A stretch of DNA of 64,000 bases, taken from the NCBI RefSeq assembly GCF_007744515.1, contig NZ_CP036268.1, forward strand, positions 4,050,088 to 4,114,087. The letters run 5' to 3'. The notes under the pieces are model-generated. The model made no database searches, was not told the origin of the DNA, and saw nothing but the letters and a program-made list of their open reading frames with translations. Shown one piece after another: positions 52,027-61,800 of this stretch. Positions within the stretch are counted from its first letter, which is position 1, and each line of letters opens with the position of its first letter. The position numbers were made by a program, and so were the translations under genes. The stretch is from Stratiformator vulcanicus (GTDB taxonomy: Bacteria > Planctomycetota > Planctomycetia > Planctomycetales > Planctomycetaceae).

Positions 52027-52879
52027 AAAAACCGGTCGAGCCGCAGGAGCATTTGACCAACGAACAAAACGGTCCACTCGGGCGGCCTTTACGCTGCTCG
52101 AGTTGATGATTGCGCTGACGGTGACTTCCGGATTGGTCGTCATTCTCGGCGGGATCATGACCGCTTCCGCCACTGCCCAAAGACATACCGAAGGTGTCGC
52201 GACGGCGATTTCGCATGGAGAAACGGCGCTGCGTCGAGTCCGCACTGCCGTGGGCTCGGCCGGCGTTTATGAGGTCTCCGCCGGTCAGCGTATTTGCGGC
52301 ATCGCGGTCGTACCGACGACTGTTGAGTCGACCACTCTTCCCGACACTTTGGTCGTTTGGACCGGTGATGGCAGCCTCGCCGATGGGGACCCTTTAGAGA
52401 GGCTACCACTCGCCTCGGAATTGACCGTCTTCGCACCCGGCGTGGGCGATGCCCACCGGATCGACGAGATCAGTTTTCCGTCAGCGACCGGAGAGGTCGA
52501 TTTCGCGGCAGCCGACTTCGCCGCAACGATTCGCGCATTGGTCGCCTCGGCCGACGCCGTGCGAACGCGACTGACCGACCGATTGCGACGGGCGGAGATG
52601 CCTGCGGGCACGATGGTCGGGGCGCTTCGATTTCAAATCATCGCCCAACCAACAGATGCGGAAATTGCGGCAGCGACCGACGAGGCGTCATGGACCGCGC
52701 TCAACTGGGCCGGCGGTTTCGGAGGAAGCAGCACGGGCCTGCAAGAAATCTCTGTGACAACGGAATTGCAACTTCACCTGTTCGATCCGGACGGCCCGAA
52801 TGACGCCGGCGTTGCGGCCGGGGGCTCCCTGCCGCTGTTCGGTTCTGCCAGTCGCCGCTATCTCGTCGAAAGGAATTGA
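52016..52879 (+). CDS. prepilin-like minor pseudopilin (GspJ-like)
   Basis: 287 residues from GTG 52016, overlapping the previous gene by 11 bases. The prepilin motif is RAA|FTLLELMIALTVTSGLVVILGGI: Ala rather than Gly at -1, which is tolerated in some pseudopilins, and Glu at +5. The rest is a beta-rich globular domain (VAVVPTTVESTTLPDTLVVWTGDG) with several Thr/Ser. It occupies the GspJ position between I-like and K-like genes. The overlap indicates translational coupling. Confidence 0.75.
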   Translation: MPRKKTGRAAGAFDQRTKRSTRAAFTLLELMIALTVTSGLVVILGGIMTASATAQRHTEGVATAISHGETALRRVRTAVGSAGVYEVSAGQRICGIAVVPTTVESTTLPDTLVVWTGDGSLADGDPLERLPLASELTVFAPGVGDAHRIDEISFPSATGEVDFAAADFAATIRALVASADAVRTRLTDRLRRAEMPAGTMVGALRFQIIAQPTDAEIAAATDEASWTALNWAGGFGGSSTGLQEISVTTELQLHLFDPDGPNDAGVAAGGSLPLFGSASRRYLVERN

Positions 52880-52884
52880 GAGCG

Positions 52885-54783
52885 ATGCAATCGGTTCCGA
52901 AAATTGAACTCGCGCGGGAACGTTCGCGTCGAGGTGTTGCGCTGCTGATCGTGATGATTGCGGTCAGTGCATCCCTCGTATTGACGCTGACGTTCATGCA
53001 GTCGCAGACCGTCTCCGTCTCGATCAGCGAAAACTTGGATCACGGACGCTCCGCTCTCGACGCCGCGCGAACCGGCGCGGCAGCCGCATTTGCTTTGATG
53101 CAGTCGCCGGAGTGGGAAGGGGTCGCCACCCCATTAACAGGCACGCTCGGCGCGGACACGTCGGGGACAATTTCTTACACGGTGACCTATCACCGCGTCG
53201 ATCCGACCGACACGCTCGCGGCCTTGGCGGCGGCGCTGCTTGTCGAAGCGAGATCAACCGGGACGTTCACGCCGACCGACGCGACGCGGGCCCCGATCGA
53301 AAAAACCGTCACCTTTGTTGCCGAGTTGAAGCCGCGTTTACCGGGACGAACGATCGGAGCCGGTGATGATGCCGCGTTGGATGATCTCGCTCCCTGGCCG
53401 ACCGATTGGGGCACGATCCAGGATTACACGATCACGGCCCGCGGCGTCGGCGCCGACCCGCTCGCCATCGAGCCGCGAACCGGCGTGTCGGGCGACGTCT
53501 TTCTCAGCGGCTCGACTGTCATCTTCGACACGTCCAACGGGAGTCACTGGCGAACAGCCCGTGACGAAATACTCAGTTCCATCGGCGAGGAATATGTCGC
53601 CGGCGGCAATCGAGTTTCACCACACCCGATCTTGGGCACTCTGTACTTTGAATCGTCGCCATCGGGCACCGTGCAGAGCGAACTAACAACGCTCGGCGTG
53701 CCCTGGTCCCAAGTCGATGCTCCTTCTCCGCCATCATTCGACGTCGCAGTCTTTGCCAACAGTTATCATCTTTATGAAGGCGGATTCGAGTACACACCGA
53801 TCTCCGTCGGCAGTTCCGTTTCGAATCAAACTTACGAACCGACGGCGGCGAACCCGCTGGGAATCGTCTATCGCTCCGGTAGCGTCTCCCTCGGCTCCGA
53901 CGTCACTGTCATCGGTACGGTCGTCGCAACGGGTGACGTCCGACTGGACGGCGATGACATTCATATCGTCGCCCCGAACTGGTCGTTCGGTGCGGATGGC
54001 GTCGAAATCGACGAGCCCCATTTGTGGCCCCGCCTCCCGTCGCTCATCTCGCTGACTGACGACATCGAAACCGACGACACCGTTCGAGCCGTCGTCGAAG
54101 GGGCGATCTATGCCGGCGGTGACCTGCGATGTGCCGACCTGGAGTACGGAATTAACGGCTCGTGGTTAATCACAACGGGCACCGCAACGGCATCCATCAT
54201 CGCGCCGGGCACCACACTAATTACGACCGGCGGCGGAGCGAGTACGGCCTTAATCTCGGTTGGTAACGAAGCGGGACTGACCATCGAAAACACTATCTGC
54301 TGGTATCGCGTTAAGGCGGTCGATGCCACCGGCGGGACGTTTCAAATTGCCGGCGAAGTTGAGTCGGCAAGCGCTCTACCGCTTCAAGTGCGTGGCCGAC
54401 GGACAAACTCCCTCGGCTTTTACGGGCCGCTGTTCGTCAACGGGGGAGTGCAAACCGAGGCCCCGCCGTCATGGTCGAACGTCTCGAACGGCACGTGGAG
54501 CAGCAAACTCAACAATTGGAATTGGGTAAATTTCTGGCTCAACTACAACTTGGAAGAGTTGATCTCTTTCCTCTCCTATATTGACTCCCCGCTGAACTGG
54601 TTGTTCTCCGGCGATGGTCGCGGGACCTACGGACTGGGATTGGAGCCCGTCACCCAATTCGCCCGGCCGGTCGATGCGGTCTTCGGATTCGAGCCGCCGC
54701 TGTTTCGGCCGTCGCCCGGTGACGCCAACGGCGACGGAGCCGGGTACCGGTGGGTCATCCGCAACTGGAGGGAGGGCACATGA
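52885..54783 (+). CDS. PilX/GspK-like pseudopilin with beta-solenoid-type domain and GDANGDG tail
   Basis: 632 residues from ATG 52885. The N-terminal segment RSRRG|VALLIVMIAVSASLVLTLTFMQSQ is prepilin-like without Glu at +5, which is characteristic of GspK and PilX at the tip of pseudopili. After a helix region (SENLDHGRSALDAARTGAAAAFALM) there is a large Gly/Thr/Val-rich segment with repeats such as GSVSLGSDVTVIGTVVATGDVRLDGDDI (about 315-345) and AIYAGGDLRC, resembling polymer-forming or beta-helix proteins. The end, GDANGDGAGYRW, looks like a calcium-binding EF-hand or dockerin-like loop. It replaces canonical GspK with an unusual tip protein. Confidence 0.72.
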   Translation: MQSVPKIELARERSRRGVALLIVMIAVSASLVLTLTFMQSQTVSVSISENLDHGRSALDAARTGAAAAFALMQSPEWEGVATPLTGTLGADTSGTISYTVTYHRVDPTDTLAALAAALLVEARSTGTFTPTDATRAPIEKTVTFVAELKPRLPGRTIGAGDDAALDDLAPWPTDWGTIQDYTITARGVGADPLAIEPRTGVSGDVFLSGSTVIFDTSNGSHWRTARDEILSSIGEEYVAGGNRVSPHPILGTLYFESSPSGTVQSELTTLGVPWSQVDAPSPPSFDVAVFANSYHLYEGGFEYTPISVGSSVSNQTYEPTAANPLGIVYRSGSVSLGSDVTVIGTVVATGDVRLDGDDIHIVAPNWSFGADGVEIDEPHLWPRLPSLISLTDDIETDDTVRAVVEGAIYAGGDLRCADLEYGINGSWLITTGTATASIIAPGTTLITTGGGASTALISVGNEAGLTIENTICWYRVKAVDATGGTFQIAGEVESASALPLQVRGRRTNSLGFYGPLFVNGGVQTEAPPSWSNVSNGTWSSKLNNWNWVNFWLNYNLEELISFLSYIDSPLNWLFSGDGRGTYGLGLEPVTQFARPVDAVFGFEPPLFRPSPGDANGDGAGYRWVIRNWREGT

Positions 54784-55370
54784 GATTCTCATCGCGAATC
54801 CCGATCTCGCGGCGCGCCTTCACGCTGATTGAACTGGTCATTGTGATCGGATTGATCGCCGTCGCGGCGACGCTCGCGATCACCTCGGCGGGGGCCTATC
54901 CGGGCCGACATGCGGAAATCGCCGCAAAACTCATCCTGACAGACCTTCGACTCGCCCGTTCGCTTGCGATCCACCACAACGCGCAGGTCGTCGTCGCATT
55001 CGACTCGACGGCGAATCGCTATTCGATTTCGGCGGCCGGCGGAAGCACGATCGATCTCCCGACGCCGCAGTTAGGAGCAGTGAGCGGCGAAGCCTACACG
55101 ATCGACCTTGATCAGGTTTGCAAAGCCAGTCTCGCCGGAGCGATGAGCCGTCAGAGCGAGAGCCTCGTGAGCGAAGTCGTCTTTCAACCGGACGGCGGAG
55201 CCAGTCCCGACCGCGCCGAAGACACCGTTGTCTGGATCGTCGAGCAGGGTTCCGGCGGCGCGCGATTCGTGCGACTTCGCATCTGCTGGGTGACCGGAGA
55301 AGTCTGGCCGGGCGGCCCCTGGGTTTGGGACTCCAATGCTCGGACTTTTCTGACCGCCGATGAGCCTTAA
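54780..55370 (+). CDS. GspH/FimT-like pseudopilin
   Basis: 196 residues from ATG 54780, overlapping the previous stop by ATGA, with GGAGGGAG ahead. The prepilin motif is SRRA|FTLIELVIVIGLIAVAATLAI, with Glu at +5. The remainder resembles GspH/FimT beta domains, containing AIHHNAQVVVAFDSTANRYSISA and KASLAGAMSRQSESLVSEVVFQPDGGASP. A final segment reads LRICWVTGEVWPGGPWVWDSN. It is immediately followed by pilM and completes a set of four pseudopilin-like genes. No major GspG-like pilin was seen in the set. Confidence 0.8.
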   Translation: MRFSSRIPISRRAFTLIELVIVIGLIAVAATLAITSAGAYPGRHAEIAAKLILTDLRLARSLAIHHNAQVVVAFDSTANRYSISAAGGSTIDLPTPQLGAVSGEAYTIDLDQVCKASLAGAMSRQSESLVSEVVFQPDGGASPDRAEDTVVWIVEQGSGGARFVRLRICWVTGEVWPGGPWVWDSNARTFLTADEP

Positions 55371-55446
55371 CGAAGCCGCACACAAACGATTGACCTGTTT
55401 AACAAACTTCATAAAGCCGACATCACCCCCACTCCCGACAATAGCC

Positions 55447-56553
55447 ATGTCCATTTTCAGTCCGAAACACATTTCGCCGATCGGGATTCACTTCGACGGT
55501 GATCTCGTCTCCGCGATTCAGTTGTCCGGCCCTCCGCACGATCGCAAGGTGGTCGCCGCGGCCAGAGCGACGTTGCCGCTCGGCGACGACGGCTCCCTCG
55601 ACTCAGATGCCGCCGGCGAAACGTTCGGACGACTGTTCGGCGACCACGCCTTCAAAGGTCGGCACGCCGTGACCGCGCTCGGTCCTACGGAGCTTTTTAT
55701 TCAAAACGTCCGGCTGCCCGACATCCCTCGCGTGGAATGGCCGGCCGCCCTACGCAGCGAGTCATCCGAGCGGCTCCCGTTTCCCGCCGAAGAAGCGGAG
55801 ATTCGCTTCCTGCCCGCGGGGGAGTTTCGACAGGACGGCGAAACCAAACAGGAAGTCGTGCTGTTCGCATCGCATCGCCCCGGGTTGGAGCAGATCGTCA
55901 AACTGTGTCAGCGAGCAGGAGCAGTTCTGGAACGCGTCGATACCGTGCCGACGGCTGTACTGCGAGCACAGTACGATCCGACCGGCGAATCTGACGGCCG
56001 TTGGGCGACGATCGATTTCGGACGAGGCGGGGCGACCGTTGCGTTCGCCAAAGGCGATCACGTGTTGTTCGCAAAATTTCTGCCGTGCAGCGGACAGGAG
56101 CTCGATGATGCCGTTGCCGCGGCGATGAACCTGTCCGCACCGGAAGCACGCACGATGCGCGAGACCGTGACCGAAGCGGAACAACTTGATCCGTCCGACG
56201 ATCTCCATCGCACGGTTATCGGCGCGATTCGCAAACCGTTGGAGCGATTGGCCAACGAAGTCGAACTGTGCCTGCGTTATTTCAAAGTCGCCTTCCGCGG
56301 CAAACCGGTCGACATGATGACCGTTGCCGGCAGTGAAGCGAGCCCGTGGCTGACCGAATATTTGGGAACACGGCTCGGCCTCGATTGCCGAATCGCCGAG
56401 CCATTCGCGACGCAGCACGTGACGCATCGGCTGCGCAGCGGTCGCCCTGCGAATTGGACCGCCGCGATCGGTCTCGCATTAGCCGAACCACTAACGGACG
56501 ACGCCCGCGCGGAAACCTTCGTCGCCGAACCGAGAGAATTGGTCGAAGCCTGA
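55447..56553 (+). CDS. pilM: PilM-like type IV pilus inner-membrane platform protein
   Basis: 368 residues. The actin-like fold begins near IGIHFDGDLVSAIQLSG and has the segment LPDIPRVEWPAALRSESSERLPFPAEEAEIRFLP. It continues with AVLRAQYDPTGESDGRWATIDFGRGGATVAFAKGD and ends with TVAGSEASPWLTEYLGTRLGLDCRIAEPF. PilM binds the PilN N-terminus at the cytoplasmic face of the pilus machine. I chose ATG 55447 since it precedes the fold and is not an overlapping start; ATG 55360 would overlap the pseudopilin gene by 11 bases. It is followed by pilN and pilO. Confidence 0.88.
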   Translation: MSIFSPKHISPIGIHFDGDLVSAIQLSGPPHDRKVVAAARATLPLGDDGSLDSDAAGETFGRLFGDHAFKGRHAVTALGPTELFIQNVRLPDIPRVEWPAALRSESSERLPFPAEEAEIRFLPAGEFRQDGETKQEVVLFASHRPGLEQIVKLCQRAGAVLERVDTVPTAVLRAQYDPTGESDGRWATIDFGRGGATVAFAKGDHVLFAKFLPCSGQELDDAVAAAMNLSAPEARTMRETVTEAEQLDPSDDLHRTVIGAIRKPLERLANEVELCLRYFKVAFRGKPVDMMTVAGSEASPWLTEYLGTRLGLDCRIAEPFATQHVTHRLRSGRPANWTAAIGLALAEPLTDDARAETFVAEPRELVEA

Positions 56554-56609
56554 TCGTCCCTCACCGTACCCGATGTTCATTCACCGACTGATTCGAACCG
56601 AGTCGAACT

Positions 56610-57356
56610 GTGAAACCCATTCAAACCGAGTCGACCCCGCAGATCGATTTCCTTCCCAAGCGGCATCGCCGCGATCGGGAAGCGATGCGTCGATCGACCA
56701 GTTGCCGTTCCGTCCTCGCGTTCTTTGTGATCGGAATCGCTGCGACGACGGTGGTTCTCATTCAAACGCCCCAGCGTCTCGCCGCCGAGCAGGAGCGGCT
56801 CGATCCGATGCTGGAGAAGAGCCGTTTTCTGCAAGCGGAGCGATCCCGGATCGACACCGTGCTGCAGGAGCTTCAAAGCCGGGCGGCAGTGGTCGACGAA
56901 CTGACCGATTCGCCGAGTCGAACCTTCCTGTTTTGGGCGATCGCCGGCGCCGCGCCGGAGCAACTCTCGTTATCAAAACTCTCGATCGCCTCGAAGCAGT
57001 CGACAACGCGACGCCCCGACCCATCTGCGACCGAAACAGCCGTTGCGCAAGACCCGTTCGCGAAAGACGTCGCCCGACTTCGAGCCGGTAAGTCATCCGG
57101 GAGCACGACCATCACGATTGAGGGGACCGCCACCGACGACGCCGCCGTCGCGGAGTTCTTGGCGAATTTGGAAGAGCTGCAGATTTTCTCACAAGTCGCA
57201 TTGCTATTCACCGACCGGCAGGCGCTGCGGGATCAAACGGGACGCCGCTTCGGCGCTCGACTCGTCGTTCGCCGTCGGCTCGAACCGTCCGAGGTCGACC
57301 GAATATCGGAATCGCCGGACGTCGCGTCGCCCCCTGACTCGGAGGTACTGCAATGA
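56610..57356 (+). CDS. pilN: PilN-like protein
   Basis: 248 residues from GTG 56610. The N-terminal peptide TPQIDFLPKRHRR matches the PilM-binding INLLPxR-type motif of PilN. One membrane helix follows (SVLAFFVIGIAATTVVLI, about 34-51). A coiled-coil (RLAAEQERLDPMLEKSRFLQAERSRIDTVLQELQ) and a ferredoxin-like domain (SGSTTITIEGTATDDAAVAEFLANLEELQ) come next. PilN, PilO and PilM form the alignment platform below the secretin. The stop overlaps the pilO start. Confidence 0.85.
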   Translation: MKPIQTESTPQIDFLPKRHRRDREAMRRSTSCRSVLAFFVIGIAATTVVLIQTPQRLAAEQERLDPMLEKSRFLQAERSRIDTVLQELQSRAAVVDELTDSPSRTFLFWAIAGAAPEQLSLSKLSIASKQSTTRRPDPSATETAVAQDPFAKDVARLRAGKSSGSTTITIEGTATDDAAVAEFLANLEELQIFSQVALLFTDRQALRDQTGRRFGARLVVRRRLEPSEVDRISESPDVASPPDSEVLQ

Positions 57357-57949
57357 TCGCCGGAGTCCGCAAAGACAGCTTCAAGCTCATCGTAGCGCTC
57401 ATCCTGATGGGAGGGGCGTTCATCTACTTCGTTTATCTGCCGTACCGGCAAGTTGCTGCCCGTCTGCACAGCGCGGTCGAGGCCGCCCGCACAGAGATCG
57501 CGCTGCAACCGACAAGACGGATGGAGATCAACGAACTCAGCGAAAACGCCGACGATCTTCGCCGCCGTCTCAGCGACGGTCGAACGCGCATCCCGGCGAG
57601 TCCGCGGCTGCACGAGGTCGTGGCTCAGGTGTCGGGGCTGGCCCTGCAGCACGAGGTGCTGCTGCTGAGGCTATCGCCGGGCGATCCGATCGAACACGAG
57701 ACATACTCGGAATATCCCTACGCGGTCGAATTCCGCGGCACCTTCACAGAAATCTCCCGCTGGCTTCGAGCCTTGGAGCAGGAGACGCGACTCTACGACG
57801 TTCGCTCGATTTCGATGGAAAAAGCCGAGAACCGCAAGTCAAAACAGGCAACTGAGGGGGCCTTGGAAGGCAAGTTGGAGTTTACGGTATTCGCAGCCGA
57901 TGAGGGTAATTCCGAATCTGACGAAGACCGATTGGATCGCGCCCCATGA
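57353..57949 (+). CDS. pilO: PilO-like protein
   Basis: 198 residues, ATGA overlap with pilN. One membrane helix lies at 11-29 (KLIVALILMGGAFIYFVYLPYRQ), and a coiled-coil follows (ARLHSAVEAARTEIALQPTRRMEINELSENADDLRRRL). The periplasmic ferredoxin-like domain includes RLHEVVAQVSGLALQHEVLLLRLSPGDPIEHE, PYAVEFRGTFTEISRWLRALEQETRLYDVRSISME and EGKLEFTVFAADE. This matches the PilO pattern. The acidic tail is variable. PilO pairs with PilN. Confidence 0.85.
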   Translation: MIAGVRKDSFKLIVALILMGGAFIYFVYLPYRQVAARLHSAVEAARTEIALQPTRRMEINELSENADDLRRRLSDGRTRIPASPRLHEVVAQVSGLALQHEVLLLRLSPGDPIEHETYSEYPYAVEFRGTFTEISRWLRALEQETRLYDVRSISMEKAENRKSKQATEGALEGKLEFTVFAADEGNSESDEDRLDRAP

Positions 57950-58125
57950 AATCGCCGATACCTGAATTGGGTTGAAGTCGATGGATCACTTCGCGCCCGA
58001 ACGATAACCACCTCGAAATCGTCGAACGTGACGACGCCTTTCCGGGCGAACCGGGCATTTCAAGTTTCAAATTCCGTCGCCGCTCGACCTCGTTGAATAC
58101 ACCACATCCCTTAGCCGTTCCTATT

Positions 58126-58827
58126 ATGTCATCAGTCGCCGAACGCCTGAAGAAGGAAGTCGTCGCCGCTCCGGCGAAAGCGGCGGTCTTGGCGATTTTG
58201 ACGGCGGTCTTTCTGTACGTCAGCGTGCCTTTCGTGATCTCCCTGCTTAGTCGTTCGGAGACCGGAACACCGCGCACCGTTGGTGCCCCCGCACCGGCCA
58301 CCGCGACAGATCGAAGCGAACTCGGCGACCCCAACCGCACGGCCATTGATGCCGTTGATGCGGGCAACTCGACCGTTGCGACGTCGGGCGATTGGAGTTC
58401 CCTCGCGCCAGTCGGCGAGCTTCCGCGGGATCCGTTCGACTTCGATTACGACCAATTGTCCCCGCCGGTCTTATTCGCCGACGACTCCCAATTCGTTCGC
58501 ACCGCGGAAAATGACCCGACGCCGAATAACAAAGAAGAGGTCGCAATTCCGGAAGTTGCCGTGGCGGAGCCACCTCGACCGGCTCGCGATCCGGCCAGCT
58601 ACGGGCTGGAACTCAAAAGCACAATCGTTGGGCCGAGCCGCAGCGTGGCGCTGATCAATTCACGGATCTACCGCGAGGGCGCCCGGATCGAAGCCGACGG
58701 GGCAACGCTGCTCGTCAAGCAGGTCCGGCCCAAACGAGTGTTGATTGACGACGGAGTTCAGACTTTTGAACTCACAATCGATCGCTGGAACTCCACGGCG
58801 TCGAGTTCAGGGAACGCCCCGAACTAA
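58126..58827 (+). CDS. GspC/PilP-like linker protein
   Basis: 233 residues from ATG 58126. One membrane helix (AVLAILTAVFLYVSVPFVISLL, about 19-40) precedes a disordered linker, then a compact homology-region-like domain ending the protein: ASYGLELKSTIVGPSRSVALINSRIYREGARIEADGATLLVKQVRPKRVLIDDGVQTFELTI. That pattern is shared by GspC HR and PilP domains, which contact the secretin. The linker is acidic and Pro rich. Position between pilO and the secretin gene supports the role. Confidence 0.78.
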   Translation: MSSVAERLKKEVVAAPAKAAVLAILTAVFLYVSVPFVISLLSRSETGTPRTVGAPAPATATDRSELGDPNRTAIDAVDAGNSTVATSGDWSSLAPVGELPRDPFDFDYDQLSPPVLFADDSQFVRTAENDPTPNNKEEVAIPEVAVAEPPRPARDPASYGLELKSTIVGPSRSVALINSRIYREGARIEADGATLLVKQVRPKRVLIDDGVQTFELTIDRWNSTASSSGNAPN

Positions 58828-58884
58828 AAAGGCGTCGCAGCCGACACTTCACCGACAGGCAGTTCGTCACGGAAGACGAAAGTC

Positions 58885-61800
58885 ATGGGTAAACAAGGAC
58901 TTCGAGCAGCACAGATTTGCCTCGCGATCGCGTTTGCGATCGCGATGCTGCCGCTGGCGCTGCCGCGACCTCAGGCCGGCGAGTCCTATCTCGCCGCCAG
59001 GGCCGATCGCGCCCAGCGCACGTGGAATTCACTCCCCGATAGCGAGCTCCCGCTCGAAAGTGACCTCGGCGAGGTCCTCTTGGCCGAACTCGACCCGCCA
59101 CTCGTAAAATCGCCGACCGTCGACTACGAAGCTGCGACGCCGGAAACCGTAGCACCGACGCCGGTCAATTCGGAAATACGAACCGCAGAACGAACGCCTG
59201 CGGTCGAGATCGCCTCTGCGGCAACACCGCCGGACGGTGAAGAAAACGCCGCCGCGGATGTTGAGATCGCGATCACCGACCCAACCGTTATTGAAGTGAC
59301 AACTGACGAGTCGGTCGGGCTTCCTGAAGACTGGCTGATCGCAGACGGTGACTCGTCGAAGTCCTCGCTTTCGAACCGCTCAAGACGTGAGTTCGCCCCC
59401 GGTGCCTCACGACCGCTCGCTCGAATCGCATCGCGATCGGACGTTTTCATCCCGCTCGATTTGGGTTCTCCTCGCATCGATCGCGAACTCAAAGACTTCT
59501 TTCCGAATGATCCCTATCTCGACCAAAAGCAGATGGTTCGTTCCGATCCGGTGATCCGTTTCCGTCCTGTTGCGGAAGAACCGCCGGAGGAACCAGTCCC
59601 GCTGCCGCCTGCCGGTCGGGTTGAAGAAGAGCTGCAACAACTCCGCAAAGAAATCCGCGAGTTGGCCGAGTCGCGAAAACCGACCGCGGTGGCACAGGGT
59701 ATCGGAATCGACCAGGCGCTCGAAATGCTCAACGAGATCAACGCGGCCAAAGAGCGACGCAATCAGCAGCTTGAAGAGATGCTGCGCGGTCCACGCGGGA
59801 ACTCGCCGACGCAGCCGCCTGCGCAATCGCAGACGGCATCAGATCCTTCGCTGCAAAATCCAACTCAGAATCTGACGCAGAATTCACCCGAGAGTCGCTC
59901 GGCCGTATCGCCGCCGATCGCTCCGCGCCCGGCACCTCCACAGCGGCGACGCGTGCCGGTCATCGTGACGCGACCCGGCGAGGGCGATACTGATCACTTC
60001 GACCTGCAGGTTGATGAGGCGGAACTGAGCCAGGTCCTCGAGATGCTGGGTGAACTGGCCGGTTGGAACGTGATCGTCGCGCCGGAAGTCTCCGGGCTCG
60101 TCTCAATCAATTTGCACGACGTCACGGGGATTGAAGCGCTGGAAGCGTTGTGTCGCCCGCGCAACCTGATCGCCCGACAAGAGGGTGAGTTCATCTATGT
60201 CTATCCGGCCGCCTTCGAGGATCGGGCCCGCACGGTGGTGACGAAGATTTATCGTCCGAACTACATCAGCACGACCGATCTGCAGGCCCTGTTGACACCG
60301 CTGCTGACGCCGGAGGTCGGTCGAATGGCGGTGACTAACCCGTCGCAGGCAGGACTGCCGCTCGACAATCAGAACACCGGGGGAGACTCGCTCTCGCAGG
60401 AAGACGCGCTTGTCATTATCGACTATGAGGAAGTTCTGGAAGAGGTCGACGGCGTCGTCGCCGAGATGGACGTTCCGCCGCCACAGGTCGTGATCGAGGC
60501 CGTCATTCTTCGCGTACGCCTGAACGATACGATGCGGCTCGGCGTCAATTTGGCGTTGCTCGGCGGAAACGAACAGCAGCTCGTCACCACCGGAAGTGGC
60601 GGAACGATCGACTCCACGCCGGGCTACCCGGGCACATCGAACTCGCTATTGCCGGCTGCCGGTGATTTTCTCGCCGCGGCAGCGGGCATGCGTTACGGCT
60701 TCCTGCGGGGAGACATCAGCGGATTCATCGAAGCGCTTGAGGGCATCACCGAAACAAGCCTCGTCGCATCCCCTCAAATCCGGGTGCTCAATAAGCAAAA
60801 GGCGGAGCTGATCATCGGCCAACGGCTGGGCTTCCGCACGCGAACTTTCAACGGTCAGCAGACGATCGAAAACGTGGAGTTTCTCGATGTCGGTACCAAA
60901 CTGATTCTCCGGCCGTTCATGGCGCCGGACGGATTGGTGCGGCTCGAAATTCACCCCGAACGCTCCAGCGGCTCGATCGATGACGATGGCATTCCGCAAG
61001 TCGAGACGACTGAGGTCACCAGCACCGTCATGTGCCGCGACGGGGCGACCGTGGTCATCGGCGGTTTGATCGACGAATCAGTCGAAGAGAACGTCCAACA
61101 GGTGCCGCTGCTCGGCTCGATCCCATGGATCGGCAGAGCATTTCGAAACTCGACCGAATCGATGGTTCGCAACGAGCTGATCGTTCTGATCACTCCCCGA
61201 GTTGTGCAGGAGCCGGTCGAAAGCGTGCGCGGCGATATCTTGAAGTACGAATCGGAACGTCGAGCCAGACATTTCGCCGACCGACTTGCACCAGTCAGTC
61301 GCCGTAACCTCGCCCGCATTCACGTCGACCGGGCCCGCGAATTACTCGCACGGGGCAAAGCAGTTGAAGCCCGCAATCACGTGATTCACGCCCTCAAGAT
61401 TCGTAAGAACGACGACACGGCCCTTCGCCTGCTCGACGAGATCGAACAGCGGCTCGGCCATCGCGTGAAACACATTCTCGGCAATTCTCCGCTGACGGAT
61501 GCTCCGGTCCTGATCGAGCCGGGGACGACCGAAACGATCGTTCCTGTTCCGGTGGACGAACAGGGCATCTTGCCACCACCGGCACCGGCGGCGGGCGATT
61601 TCCCCCGCGTCAACGACGGCCCGCGACTTGAGATGAATCAACCGGCTTCACCGTCCGATCCGACTCCATCCAACCCTCCCGCCTCCGATGCGAACGGCGT
61701 TCCCGCGCCGGTCTCGTCGATGCCGATGATCGGCCGATCCGACAACTCCCCGCCGATCGTGAAACCGGCATCGCAAGTCACGTCGAAAGGACCGGATGCA

